Source: Tepidimonas aquatica (GTDB lineage Bacteria; Pseudomonadota; Gammaproteobacteria; Burkholderiales; Burkholderiaceae_C). Taken from it: a stretch of 64,000 nt of DNA. Below are positions 10,142 through 19,133 of the stretch, in pieces. The stretch spans positions 62,001 through 126,000 of the forward strand of contig NZ_VJNA01000001.1 of assembly GCF_007556585.1 (NCBI RefSeq), written 5' to 3'. Positions within the stretch are counted from its first letter, which is position 1, and the number at the start of each line of letters is the position of its first letter. The notes below the pieces were generated by a model, which saw nothing but the letters and a program-made list of their open reading frames with translations, was not told the DNA's origin and searched no databases. A program made the position numbers and the translations under genes.

Positions 10142-12163
10142 ATGACCAACGCCGCACACACCACCCCACGCCCCTACCGCTGGCGCTTCGTGCGCGTGGG
10201 CGGCGTTGACCAACCCGTGCTGGACAGCGCGGCGGATCTGCAGGCGCTGGCTGCGCTGGACCCCAAGCTGTGGGGGGCGTTGGCGTGCCCAACCCAGGGG
10301 TTGACGATCGACCCGCGCACGCTGGCGTGGCTCGACACCGACGCCGACGGTCGCATCCGCCGCCCGGAGGTGCTGCAGGCCGTGGGCTGGCTGTGCGCGC
10401 GCCTGCGCGACCCGGGCCTCGTGTGGGACGGTGGCGACCAGCTGCCGTTGGCGGCGTTGCGCGACGACGATGACGAGGGGCGCGTGTTGACCGCCGCGGC
10501 CCGGCTGGTGTTGCAGCGGGTGGGTCGCCCGGGCGTCGACGCAGTGGCCGTGGTCGACGTGGCCGACAGCGCCCGGTTGTTTCCGCCGGTGTACCCCAAC
10601 GGCGACGGCGTGGTGCCGGCGGACCTGGTGGCGGACCAGCCGACGCTGGCGCTGTGGGTGCAGCGGCTGGTGCAGGACTACGGCGGGGCGGCGGACCGCA
10701 GCGGCCAGCCCGGCGTGACCGAGGCCATCATCGACCAGGCCGACGCCGATGTGCAGGCGCTGCGGGCGTGGCTGGCGGCCCGCCCGAGCGGTGACCCGGG
10801 GCCATGGCAACGGGCCTGGGACGCCGTGCAAGCCGTGGCGACCAAGGTGGACGACCATTTCGTGCGGTGCCGGCTGGCGGCGTTCGACCCCCGCTTGGTC
10901 GCTGCGTTGGAGCTGGCTGTCGCAACCGTGCCCGAATCCGGCTGGGAGGCTGCCGACTGGCCGCTGGCGCGCCTCACGCCCGAGGCCACGTTACCGTTGG
11001 AGGGCACGGCCGTCAACCCGCTGTGGGCCGAGGCGCTGGCGACCCTGCAGCGCGATGCGGTGGCGCCCCGGCTGGGCGCGCGTGCGGTGCTGAGCGAAGC
11101 CGACTGGCGCGCCCTGCGTGCCGGGTTGCAGCCATGGGGCGATTGGCTGGCGCAGCGGCCCGACGTCCCGGCCGCCGCCTGGGAGGCGGCCTGGTTGGAC
11201 GACTGGCAGCGCGACGGGGTTGCCGACCAGCTGCGCGCCGCTGCGGCGCGCGACCGCGGGTTTGCCGCCGAGGCCGAGGGCATTGAGGCGCTGCGCCGCT
11301 TGCTGCACCTGCGCCGCGACATCGCCACGCTGCTGCGCAACATGGTCAATTTTTTGGACTTTTACACCCGTGCCCAGGCGGCGTTCCAAATCGGCACGCT
11401 GTACATCGACCAGCGCGAATGCCGGCTTTGCTTGCCTGTCGGCGACACGGCGGCGCACGCGCAACTGGCCGCTTACAGTGGCCTGTACCTTCTGTACGGC
11501 CAGTGCGAGCGCGCGGGCGAAACGCCGCAGGCCATGGTCGCCGCGCTGACGGCGGGCGACACGTCGGACTTCATGGTCCCGGGGCGGCATGGTGTCTTTG
11601 TCGACCGCCAAGGGCGCGACTGGCAGTTCACGTTGCAGCGCGTGGTGGAAAATCCTATCAGCGTGCGCGAGGCGTTTTGGCGCCCCTACAAGCGCATCGC
11701 GCGCATGATCGGCGATCAGATCCGCAAGTTCGCGGCGGCGCGCGATCAGGCCGTGGAGGCGCGCGCGGCGCAGCAGGTCAGTCAGGGCGCCGCTGCGGTC
11801 GAGCAAGGCAAGCCCACCGCACCCGCGCAGGCGTTTGATATTGCCAAGTTCGCCGGCGTTTTTGCCGCCATCGGCCTGGCGCTGGGGGCCATCGGCACGG
11901 CGTTGGCGGCGTTGGTGGCGGGCCTGATGCAGCTGGCGTGGTGGCAGGTGCCGCTGGTCGTGTTGGGCGTGATGCTGCTGATTTCGGGCCCGTCGATGCT
12001 GTTGGCCGCGCTCAAGCTGCGCCAGCGCAACATCGGTCCGCTGCTGGACGCCAACGGTTGGGCGGTCAACGCCCGCGCCCGCGTCGGCATTGCCTTTGGC
12101 ACCCGCTTGACCAGCGTGGCCCAACGCCCCAGCGGCAGCCAAAGGGTCAGCGCCGCAGCATGA
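10142..12163 (+). CDS. Large unknown membrane-anchored protein with an EF-hand-like loop
   Basis: A 673-residue protein whose family I do not recognise by name. Residues 65-76 (DTDADGRIRRPE) fit a canonical EF-hand calcium loop: acidic at 1, 3 and 5, Gly at 6, Ile at 8 and Glu at 12. A second, degenerate loop is at about 151-162 (YPNGDGVVPADL). The middle is helix-rich, with many Trp and Ala-Leu repeats. Near the C-terminus two hydrophobic segments (about 570-592 and 599-622) form a hairpin, leaving a short polar tail, so the bulk probably faces one side of the inner membrane. There is no Sec signal peptide, so that side is likely cytoplasmic. Its 3' end overlaps the convergent aldehyde dehydrogenase gene by 17 bases. 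Calcium binding is inference. Confidence 0.7.
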   Translation: MTNAAHTTPRPYRWRFVRVGGVDQPVLDSAADLQALAALDPKLWGALACPTQGLTIDPRTLAWLDTDADGRIRRPEVLQAVGWLCARLRDPGLVWDGGDQLPLAALRDDDDEGRVLTAAARLVLQRVGRPGVDAVAVVDVADSARLFPPVYPNGDGVVPADLVADQPTLALWVQRLVQDYGGAADRSGQPGVTEAIIDQADADVQALRAWLAARPSGDPGPWQRAWDAVQAVATKVDDHFVRCRLAAFDPRLVAALELAVATVPESGWEAADWPLARLTPEATLPLEGTAVNPLWAEALATLQRDAVAPRLGARAVLSEADWRALRAGLQPWGDWLAQRPDVPAAAWEAAWLDDWQRDGVADQLRAAAARDRGFAAEAEGIEALRRLLHLRRDIATLLRNMVNFLDFYTRAQAAFQIGTLYIDQRECRLCLPVGDTAAHAQLAAYSGLYLLYGQCERAGETPQAMVAALTAGDTSDFMVPGRHGVFVDRQGRDWQFTLQRVVENPISVREAFWRPYKRIARMIGDQIRKFAAARDQAVEARAAQQVSQGAAAVEQGKPTAPAQAFDIAKFAGVFAAIGLALGAIGTALAALVAGLMQLAWWQVPLVVLGVMLLISGPSMLLAALKLRQRNIGPLLDANGWAVNARARVGIAFGTRLTSVAQRPSGSQRVSAAA

Positions 12164-13619
12164 AGCGCAACAGCCGCTGCAGCGCCGCCCCGTAGGGGGG
12201 GCGCACCCAGCGGTCGAACACCGCACCCACCAGCGTCGACTGCTCGTACACGCCTTTCAGGTGCGAAAAGCGCTCGAACCCATGCCGCCCGTGGTACGCC
12301 CCCATGCCACTGGCACCCACGCCGCCAAAGGGCAGCGCGTGCTGCGGCTGGTGCAGCATGCAGTCGTTGACAGTGACGCCCCCGCTGACCGTGTGCGCCA
12401 GCACGTGCTCGATGGTGGCGCGGTCGCGCTCGAACAGGTACAGCGCCAACGGGCGCGGGCCGGCGTTGATGTGATCCAAAGCCTGCGGCAGCGTGTCGTA
12501 GGTTAGCACCGGCAGCAGGGGGCCAAAGATTTCCTCCTGCATCAGCGCGCAGGTGGCCGGTGGGTCCAGCACCGCCACCGGGCCGAGCACGGCCGGGCGG
12601 GGTGCGGCTGACTCGGCCGGGGGCGGACCATCCCCCATCAGCGGCACCAACGTGGCGCCGGCCGCGGTGGCCTCGTGCGCCAGGCGCAGCTGGCGCTGCC
12701 ACGCGGTGGCCGACAGCAGGGCCGTGTAGTCGGGGTCGTCCACCCCGCGCGGCCAGCGCCGCTGCACACTGCGCCGCAGCGCCTGCACGAAGGCGTCGCG
12801 CTGCGCGCGCGGCACCAGGCAGTAGTCCGGCGCGATGCAGGTCTGGCCGGCGTTCCAGCCCTTCGCGGTGGCGATGCGGTCGGCGGCCAGCGCAACGTCC
12901 GCACCGGGGCCGACGATGGCGGGTGACTTGCCTCCCAACTCCAACGTCACTGGCGTGAGGTTGGGCGCGGCGGCTTGGGCCACCAGCTTGCCGACGCGGG
13001 TGGAGCCGGTGAACAGCAGGTGGTCCAGCGGCAGCGCCGCCAGCGCCGCGGCCACCGTCGTGCCACCCGTGACGACGCACACGTGGTCCGAGGCAAACGC
13101 TTCGGCCAACACACGCTGCAGCAGCTCGGCCGTGTGCGGGGCCAGCTCGGACGGTTTGAGCAGCACGCGGTTGCCGGCGGCCAGCGCGTCGGCCAGCGGC
13201 GACAGCGTCAATTGCACCGGGTAGTTCCAGGCGCCAATGATGCCCACCACCCCCAGCGGTTGCGGCACGATGCGTGCCCGTGCGGGCCAAAACAGCGGGT
13301 TGACCGGCGCGCGCCGCGGGCGCATCCAGCGCGCCACGTGGCGCAGGTTGTGGCGGATTTGGTCCGCCAGCGGACCCAGTTCCAACAGCCGCGTCTCGGT
13401 GGCGCTGCGGCGGCCGAAGTCGGCGTTCACCGCGCGCACCCAGTCGGCTTCGTGGTCCAATACCGCTTGCAGCAAGCGCCGCAGGTGGGTGCGGCGTTGG
13501 GCCGCGTTGGGCGCGCCGTCGCGCTGCGCGGCTTGGCGCATGCGCTGCAGCTGACCGCGCAGCACGGCGGCCACGTCGTCGGGGTGCAGGGCGGCAAAGT
13601 CGTGGCGCCAGGCGTTCAT
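12147..13619 (-). CDS. Aldehyde dehydrogenase (coniferyl/long-chain aldehyde type)
   Basis: A 490-residue NAD(P)-dependent aldehyde dehydrogenase. Motifs: WNYP at 131-134 with catalytic-site Asn132, Glu227 in LELGG, and nucleophile Cys261 in NAGQTC. The C-terminus is hydrophobic and basic (LQRLLRFMLRR), as in class 3 and fatty-aldehyde enzymes that sit on membranes, and the short layout resembles coniferyl aldehyde dehydrogenases. The start at ATG 13619 (MNAWRH) is preferred over longer in-frame starts that run into the next gene. It is the last gene of a leftward set of four (two acyl-CoA dehydrogenases, GMC oxidoreductase, this gene) and probably oxidises the aldehyde made by the GMC enzyme. 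The natural substrate is unknown. Confidence 0.88.
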   Translation of the reverse strand: MNAWRHDFAALHPDDVAAVLRGQLQRMRQAAQRDGAPNAAQRRTHLRRLLQAVLDHEADWVRAVNADFGRRSATETRLLELGPLADQIRHNLRHVARWMRPRRAPVNPLFWPARARIVPQPLGVVGIIGAWNYPVQLTLSPLADALAAGNRVLLKPSELAPHTAELLQRVLAEAFASDHVCVVTGGTTVAAALAALPLDHLLFTGSTRVGKLVAQAAAPNLTPVTLELGGKSPAIVGPGADVALAADRIATAKGWNAGQTCIAPDYCLVPRAQRDAFVQALRRSVQRRWPRGVDDPDYTALLSATAWQRQLRLAHEATAAGATLVPLMGDGPPPAESAAPRPAVLGPVAVLDPPATCALMQEEIFGPLLPVLTYDTLPQALDHINAGPRPLALYLFERDRATIEHVLAHTVSGGVTVNDCMLHQPQHALPFGGVGASGMGAYHGRHGFERFSHLKGVYEQSTLVGAVFDRWVRPPYGAALQRLLRFMLRR

Positions 13620-13650
13620 CGCAGTCTCCGGTAGGTGCGTCGGCCAAGCG

Positions 13651-15312
13651 TCAGTGTGCCGCAATCGGCGTGCCCACGCCATCCCAGGTGGCCAGGGCTG
13701 GTGGGGGCACCGCGGTCATGGCCCGTTCGGCCAATGCGGTGATGGTCAAGCTGGGGTTGACGCCGAGGTTGGCGCCGATGACCGAGCCGTCGACCAGCCA
13801 CAGGTTGCGCTGCCCAAAAGCGCGCTGCCACGCATCGCACGCCCCCCGCGTGGCGTCGGTGGCCATGACCGCGCCGCCCAGGCAATGCGCCGTCATCGGG
13901 ATGTGAAACAGCACCTGCGGCAGCGAGGCCATCGGCACGCCCCCGGTGGCCGCGGCGGCGGCACGGGCAAACGCGGTGGCCGCGGGGATGTGGTGCGGCA
14001 GCGGGGCCCCGTGGCTGCGCAGCACGTGCCGCCACGGCGCCCACCAAGGGCGCTGCCAGCGCAGCGTCAGCGTGCCGTCCAGCGTTTGCATGCACAGCAA
14101 GATCATCGACTCCCGTGCCCAGCCCTTGGGGCGCAGCAGCCGCCAGGTGGCGCGCGGGGCCGTCAGCAGCCCGCGTGCCAGCGCAGTCGCCCAGGCCAGC
14201 CGTCCGTCGCCGGGCGCCATCACGGTCGACAGCAGCGCCATGGCGTCGGAGCCGGCAGGGTAACGGGTTGCCTCGATGGTGGTGTGCGGGTCGAGCTGGA
14301 TCTTCGAGCCGATGGCCACGCCGCGCGACAGGTCCTCGGCGCAGCCCGGCCAGCGTATGCCGATGAGCGATTCGGCGTTGGTGCGCACGTGCTGCCCCAG
14401 CGTTGGTGACAGGTGTGGCAGGTCACCGCGTTGGCGCGCGGCCATCAGCAAGGCCTGGGTGCCCAGCGATCCGGCGGCGCACACCACGGCCCGGGCACGC
14501 CAGACGCGCGCCCGCCGCCGCCCATCACGGTGTTCGAGCGCGTGCACGGCGTAGCCGTGGCGTCCATCGGGTGCGGGCCCACCGTCGGGGCGCGGCAGTG
14601 GCACGATGCGCACCACCTCGGTTTCGGCGTACAGCGTGGCGCCGCGGCGTTGTGCAAGGTGCAGGTAGTTGCGATCCAGCGTGTTCTTGGCGCCCTCGCG
14701 GCAGCCCACCATGCAGCCACCGCAGCCGGTGCAGGAGCGGCGCGCCGGTCCCTCACCGCCGAAGTACGGATCGGGGTAGTCGCGGTCGCCGCTCAGGTCG
14801 TGGTCATCACCGAAAAAGACCGCCACGCGTGTCGGTTGCCAAGAGTCGCCGACGCCAGCCAGCCGCGCCATCGCGCCCAGCCGCTCGTCGGCCGCCGCCA
14901 GGCGCCGGTTGGTGGTGACCCCCAGCATCTGGCTGGCGCGCGCGTAATGCGCCGGCATCACGCGCGCCCAGTCGTCCAGGCCGGCCCAACTGCCGTGCCG
15001 CCAGACGTCGTCGGGTGGCACCAGCAGCGTGTTGGCGTAGGTGATCGAGCCACCACCGACGGCGTTGCCGTGCAGCACCACGACGTGGCGCAGCAGCCGC
15101 AGGGCGAAAAAACCACGCCAGCCGAGCCCCGGGCGCCACAGCCAACGGCGCCACTGCCAGTTGTCGTGGGGCAGCTCGTGCGGGGGCCAGTGGCGACCCT
15201 GCTCCAGCACCACGACGCGGTAGCCTTGTTCGGCCAGCCGCAACGCGCTGACGCTGCCCCCGAAACCGGAGCCGATGACGACAAAATCCGTGTCGTAGGG
15301 TTGGCCGCTCAT
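13651..15312 (-). CDS. GMC-family FAD alcohol oxidoreductase (cholesterol oxidase-like)
   Basis: A 553-residue flavoprotein. The dinucleotide motif GSGFGG is at residues 14-19, NAVGGGSITYANTLL follows near 100, and the C-terminal GMC part has LGGAVMATDATRGACD and VIGANLGVNPSLTITALAERA. A cysteine-rich element CTGCGGCMVGC lies near residues 194-204; it is usual in this cholesterol oxidase/fatty-alcohol oxidase-like branch. The ATG at 15312 (MSGQPYD) begins just before the FAD motif as expected. It lies 31 bases before the aldehyde dehydrogenase on the same strand, so an alcohol-to-aldehyde-to-acid route is likely. Whether the substrate is a steroid, isoprenoid or long-chain alcohol cannot be told from sequence. 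Confidence 0.88.
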   Translation of the reverse strand: MSGQPYDTDFVVIGSGFGGSVSALRLAEQGYRVVVLEQGRHWPPHELPHDNWQWRRWLWRPGLGWRGFFALRLLRHVVVLHGNAVGGGSITYANTLLVPPDDVWRHGSWAGLDDWARVMPAHYARASQMLGVTTNRRLAAADERLGAMARLAGVGDSWQPTRVAVFFGDDHDLSGDRDYPDPYFGGEGPARRSCTGCGGCMVGCREGAKNTLDRNYLHLAQRRGATLYAETEVVRIVPLPRPDGGPAPDGRHGYAVHALEHRDGRRRARVWRARAVVCAAGSLGTQALLMAARQRGDLPHLSPTLGQHVRTNAESLIGIRWPGCAEDLSRGVAIGSKIQLDPHTTIEATRYPAGSDAMALLSTVMAPGDGRLAWATALARGLLTAPRATWRLLRPKGWARESMILLCMQTLDGTLTLRWQRPWWAPWRHVLRSHGAPLPHHIPAATAFARAAAAATGGVPMASLPQVLFHIPMTAHCLGGAVMATDATRGACDAWQRAFGQRNLWLVDGSVIGANLGVNPSLTITALAERAMTAVPPPALATWDGVGTPIAAH

Positions 15313-15421
15313 GGCAGGATCATCCGCCCCAGCAGCGCGGCGCCGGTTCAGGGTTTGCCCGTGAACCACGCCGCAGCGTGTCGGCCGGGCGACACGCCAC
15401 AGGCATGGTTCGGTGCACGGA

Positions 15422-16537
15422 TCACGCCGTCACGCCGGCGGCGTCGGTCATGCGCGCCGCCACCTCGCCCAGGTGGTGCAGCGTGTCGCCGAAGGTGAGC
15501 TCCAGCTGGGTCAGGCGCTTGAAGCAGTGGCCGACCAGGTATTCGTCGGTGACGCCGATGCCGCCGTGCAACTGCACCGCCTGCTGGCCAACGTAGCGCA
15601 TCGACTGGCCCAGTTGCACCTTGGCGCGCGCCAGCGCCTGGCGGCGTTGCGGCTCGGGTGCGCCGAGCTTGAGCGTGGCGTAGTAGGCCATGCTGCGGGC
15701 CAGCTCCAGCTGCATTTTCATGTCGGCCACCCGGTGGCGCAGCGCCTGGAAGCTGCCAATGGGAACGCCAAACTGCTTGCGTGTTTGCAGGTATTGCACG
15801 GTCAGCGCCAGGGTGCGGTCCATCACACCGACGGCCTCGGCAGCCAGCAGCGCAATGCCCGCGTCCATCAGCCACGCCAGCGCGGCTTCGCCCGCGCGCG
15901 TGACGAGCGTGGCGGGGGCGCCGTCGAGCACCAGGTCGGCGCCGCGGCTGCCGTCTTGCAGCGGGTACCCTTGCATGCGCACCCCAGGGGCGCCGCGCTC
16001 CACCCACCACAGCGCCAGCGTCCCCTCGTGCACGGCGGGCACCAGCCACGCCGCCGCGTGGTCGCCGGCTGGCACCACGTGTTTGACGCCGTACAGGCGC
16101 GCACCGCCTTGGCCGTCGTGGCGCGCTTCGGTGTGGCAACGGTCCCAGCGATGGCGCGCCTGCGCTTCCACGTGCGCCAGCACCACCAGCTCGCCCGCCG
16201 CCAGCCGCGGCAGCCACGCCGCTTGCGCCGCGGCGCTGGCGTGGCGCTGCAGCACGGTGCTGGCCAGGTGGGCGTGCGCCAGCGGCTCCAGCAGCAGCGC
16301 GGCGCCCAGCGCCTCGTGCACCACCATCGCCTCGACCGGCCCCAGCCCCATGCCGCCGTGGACCTCGGGCACGGTCAGGCCGGGCAGGCCCAGGTCGGTC
16401 AGTTCGCGCCAGACACCGGCGTCGAAGCCACCGGCGGCGGCGATGGCGCGGCGCCGCTCGAACGGGTAGCCGCGCTCGGCCCAGCGCTGCACGGCATCGC
16501 GCAGCTGCAGCTGCTCGTCGCTGAAATCAAAATCCAT
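15422..16537 (-). CDS. Acyl-CoA dehydrogenase (second of a pair)
   Basis: A 371-residue FAD-dependent acyl-CoA dehydrogenase. Visible parts: N-terminal helix MDFDFSDEQLQLRDAVQRW, VPEVHGGMGLGPVEAMVVHE in the middle, and the C-terminal domain with QYLQTRKQFGVPIGSFQALRHR and VQLHGGIGVTDEYLVGH. The sequence is shorter and more divergent in its beta domain than its neighbour. It starts 25 bases after the stop of the other acyl-CoA dehydrogenase, and such tandem unlike pairs often act as a heteromer on bulky acyl-CoA substrates (as in pimeloyl-CoA or steroid side-chain degradation). Heteromer formation here is inference. Confidence 0.9.
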   Translation of the reverse strand: MDFDFSDEQLQLRDAVQRWAERGYPFERRRAIAAAGGFDAGVWRELTDLGLPGLTVPEVHGGMGLGPVEAMVVHEALGAALLLEPLAHAHLASTVLQRHASAAAQAAWLPRLAAGELVVLAHVEAQARHRWDRCHTEARHDGQGGARLYGVKHVVPAGDHAAAWLVPAVHEGTLALWWVERGAPGVRMQGYPLQDGSRGADLVLDGAPATLVTRAGEAALAWLMDAGIALLAAEAVGVMDRTLALTVQYLQTRKQFGVPIGSFQALRHRVADMKMQLELARSMAYYATLKLGAPEPQRRQALARAKVQLGQSMRYVGQQAVQLHGGIGVTDEYLVGHCFKRLTQLELTFGDTLHHLGEVAARMTDAAGVTA

Positions 16538-16562
16538 GGTCACCTCCGCGGGTTGTTCGGGG

Positions 16563-17744
16563 TCAGCCCAGCAGCGTCTGGGCCACGATGTTGCGCTGCA
16601 CCTCGTTGCTGCCGCCGTAGATGGTGGTCTTGCGCAGGTTGAAGTAGCGCGGGGCCAACGGCGCCAGGGCGCTGTCGCCACCGGGGTAGGGGCCATCCCA
16701 GCGGCCTTCCAGCGCCGGCTCCAGGTACGGCAGCGTCAGCGGCCCGCCCACCAGCATCATCAGCTCGCTCAAGCGCTGCTGGATTTCGCTGCCGCGGATC
16801 TTGAGCAGCGCGGCAATGTCCAGCGCCGGCTTGCCACTCTTTTCGGCGGCCAGCACGCGCAGCACCAGCATCTCCAGCGCCACGATGTCGACCTCCAGCA
16901 GCGCGATGGCGTCGCGCAGGCGCAGGTCGTCCCACACCCCGCACTGTTGCGCCAGCCGCTTGAGCCGCTTGAGCTCGCGCTTGGCGCGGTTGACGTCGGC
17001 GATGTTGGCGCGCTCGTGGCTCAGCAAGTACTTGGCGTAGGTCCAGCCTTTGTTTTCCTCGCCGATCAGGTTGTCCACCGGCACACGCACGTTGTCGAAC
17101 CAGACTTCGTTGACCTCGTACTCGCCGTCCAGCAATCGGATCGGCCGCACGGTGATGCCGGGTGAGCGCATGTCGACCAGCAAAAAGCTGATGCCTGTTT
17201 GCGGTTTACCCTCGGTGCTGGTGCGCACCAGGCAAAAGATCCAGTCGGCGTGCTGCGCCAGCGTGGTCCAGGTTTTTTGACCGTTGACGACGTAGTGGTC
17301 GCCAGCGCGCTCGGCGCGGGTGCGCAGGCTGGCCAGGTCCGAGCCCGACCCGGGCTCGCTGTAGCCCTGGCACCACCACACCTCGCCGCTGGCGATGCCG
17401 GGCAAAAAGCGGCGCTGCTGCTCGGGCGTGCCAAAGGCCATGATGACCGGCGCCACCATCACAGGGCCGAACGGCAAGATCGGCGGGGCGCCCGCCTCGG
17501 CCAGCGCCTCGTCGAACAGGTGCTGCTGCACCACGCTCCAGCCCGGGCCACCAAACGCGCGTGGCCAGCGGTACGCCAGCCACCCCTGGCGGCCCAGCGT
17601 GCGCGCCCAACCCTGAATGTCGTCCTTGCTCAGGCGCAGCCCGCCGAGCACCTTGGCCGCCAGCGCCGGGTCCAGGTGCTCGCGTATCCAGCCGCGCACC
17701 TCCTCGCGGAAGGCCAGCTCCTCGGGCGTAAAGGCCAAATCCAT
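16563..17744 (-). CDS. Acyl-CoA dehydrogenase (first of a pair)
   Basis: A 393-residue acyl-CoA dehydrogenase starting MDLAFTPEELAFREEVRGW. Diagnostic blocks are QGYSEPGSGSDLASLRTRA, a typical FAD and substrate segment, NGQKTWTTLAQHADW, and at the C-terminus KTTIYGGSNEVQRNIVAQ. A strong AAGGAG lies just upstream of ATG 17744, making this the likely first gene of the leftward operon 17744-12147. With the adjacent second dehydrogenase it would catalyse the first oxidation of an acyl-CoA ring or chain, while the two downstream genes supply the acid from an alcohol. No CoA ligase or hydratase lies next to it in this window. Confidence 0.93.
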   Translation of the reverse strand: MDLAFTPEELAFREEVRGWIREHLDPALAAKVLGGLRLSKDDIQGWARTLGRQGWLAYRWPRAFGGPGWSVVQQHLFDEALAEAGAPPILPFGPVMVAPVIMAFGTPEQQRRFLPGIASGEVWWCQGYSEPGSGSDLASLRTRAERAGDHYVVNGQKTWTTLAQHADWIFCLVRTSTEGKPQTGISFLLVDMRSPGITVRPIRLLDGEYEVNEVWFDNVRVPVDNLIGEENKGWTYAKYLLSHERANIADVNRAKRELKRLKRLAQQCGVWDDLRLRDAIALLEVDIVALEMLVLRVLAAEKSGKPALDIAALLKIRGSEIQQRLSELMMLVGGPLTLPYLEPALEGRWDGPYPGGDSALAPLAPRYFNLRKTTIYGGSNEVQRNIVAQTLLG

Positions 17745-17813
17745 ACCGGACTCCTTGGTGTTGCGATGCAGCCGCGTTTATGCACGAACGCTCGCACGCT
17801 GGCTGTCGGCGGG

Positions 17814-17840
17814 GTGACAGGCGCGGCCGTTGGTTACACT
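17814..17840 (+). promoter_or_regulatory. Possible sigma-70 promoter of purN with almost no leader
   Basis: GTGACA (17814-17819) and TACACT (17835-17840) are separated by 15 bases, and the purN ATG at 17849 lies only 8 bases after the -10 box. No ribosome binding site is visible between them. Transcription would then start at or next to the ATG. The spacer is short of the ideal 17, so the -35 assignment is weak. Confidence 0.35.
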
Positions 17841-17848
17841 GCCGGGCC

Positions 17849-18466
17849 ATGACGTCCGCAGGCGCTACTTCCCCACGACCGCTGGTGATCCTGATTTCGG
17901 GCACCGGCTCCAACATGCAGGCCATCGTGCGCGCCGCCCAGCAGCGCCGCTGGCGCGAGCGCTACCGGGCCGAGGTGGCCGCGGTCATCAGCAACCGCCC
18001 CGACGCCAAGGGCCTGGCGTGGGCGGCCGAGCAGGGCGTGCCCACGGCCGTGGTGGACCACCAGGCCTACCCCAGCCGCGAAGCCTTCGACGACGCGCTG
18101 GCGCAGGCCATCGCACGCTTTGACCCCCACGGCCGCGGTCTGGTGATTCTGGCCGGCTTCATGCGCATCCTCACGCCCGGTTTTGTGCAGCACCATGAGG
18201 GGCGCATCGTCAACATCCACCCGTCGCTGCTGCCGGCGTTCCCCGGCTTGCACACGCACCGGCGCGCCATCGAGGCCGGCTGCCGCTTTGCCGGTGCCAC
18301 CGTGCACCTGGTCACGGCCGAGCTGGACCACGGCCCGATCCTGGAGCAGGCGGTCGTGCCGATCCTGCCGGGCGACACGCCTGAGACGCTGGCGGCGCGT
18401 GTGCTGACGCAAGAACACCTCATCTACCCGCGCGCGATCGAGCGGTTGCTGGGCGCTGGCGTCTGA
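17849..18466 (+). CDS. purN: Phosphoribosylglycinamide formyltransferase
   Basis: A 205-residue enzyme that transfers a formyl group from 10-formyl-THF to GAR in step 3 of purine synthesis. GTGSN is at residues 18-22 for phosphate binding. The catalytic residues Asn122 and His124 (VNIHPSLLP) and Asp160 (LDHGPI) are all in place. The ATG at 17849 (MTSAGAT) is preferred over 17780, which would add a basic stretch without homology. It stands alone between oppositely oriented genes, as is frequent for purN in betaproteobacteria. Confidence 0.96.
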   Translation: MTSAGATSPRPLVILISGTGSNMQAIVRAAQQRRWRERYRAEVAAVISNRPDAKGLAWAAEQGVPTAVVDHQAYPSREAFDDALAQAIARFDPHGRGLVILAGFMRILTPGFVQHHEGRIVNIHPSLLPAFPGLHTHRRAIEAGCRFAGATVHLVTAELDHGPILEQAVVPILPGDTPETLAARVLTQEHLIYPRAIERLLGAGV

Positions 18467-18526
18467 AGTCCAGCGCGGCACACGCCGCCGCCCTAACCGG
18501 TGACACCGCGGCGATGCGCGCTGCAC

Positions 18527-19111
18527 TCAACGCAGCGCGTACGTCAGCGTCGCGCCGACGGCCACCACGGCCACCACCGCCCAGCCGATGCGGTCGATGT
18601 GGCGGCGCAGCAGCGGCTCCATGCGCGCGCCGCCCCAGCGCATCAGCGCGGCCACCAGAAAGAAGCGCGCCCCCCGCCCGACGAGCGAGGCCAGCGTGAA
18701 CGGCAGCAGGGGCATGGCCAGCGCACCGGCGGCGATCGTGAAGACTTTGTACGGAATAGGCGAAAACCCGGCGATGAACACCGCCCACACTCCCCACGTC
18801 TGGAACCAGGTCATCGCCTGCTGGTAGGGGGCCGCGTAACGGCTGGCCAGCAGCCAGGGTTCGATGCTGGCCATGGCCAGCCAGCCGATCAGGTAGCCGG
18901 CCAACCCACCCAGCACCGAGGTCCACGTCGTCAGCCACGCCAGCCGCCAGGCCTGCTGCGGGTTGGCCAGCGCCATCGGCGCCAGCATGACGTCGGGCGG
19001 TACCGGAAAAAACGACGACTCGGCAAAGCTCAGTGCCGCCAGGTAGCGCGGCGCGTGGCGGTGGCGCGCCCAGCGCAGGGCACGTTCGTACAGGGGGGCA
19101 AACAGGCGCAT
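18527..19111 (-). CDS. YqaA-family inner-membrane protein (VTT/DedA-like fold)
   Basis: A 194-residue protein with four to five hydrophobic helices. The sequence FAESSFFPVPPDVMLAPMAL and the later FIAGFSPIPYKVFTIAAGAL are the two reentrant-loop signatures of the YqaA/DedA (VTT) group. DedA relatives act as lipid or undecaprenyl-phosphate carriers, but YqaA-type proteins are not functionally defined. Start at ATG 19111 (MRLFAPLYERALRW). It follows prfC on the same strand with a 22-base gap, so the two may share a transcript. Confidence 0.85.
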   Translation of the reverse strand: MRLFAPLYERALRWARHRHAPRYLAALSFAESSFFPVPPDVMLAPMALANPQQAWRLAWLTTWTSVLGGLAGYLIGWLAMASIEPWLLASRYAAPYQQAMTWFQTWGVWAVFIAGFSPIPYKVFTIAAGALAMPLLPFTLASLVGRGARFFLVAALMRWGGARMEPLLRRHIDRIGWAVVAVVAVGATLTYALR

Positions 19112-19133
19112 GGTGACGGCGGGTTGGGTGCGG

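Noticed and set aside
18517-18539. Hairpin CGCGCTGC/GCAGCGCG as a terminator between purN and the YqaA-type gene
   Set aside because: It overlaps the end of the coding sequence and has no T run on either strand, so it may be chance in GC-rich DNA.
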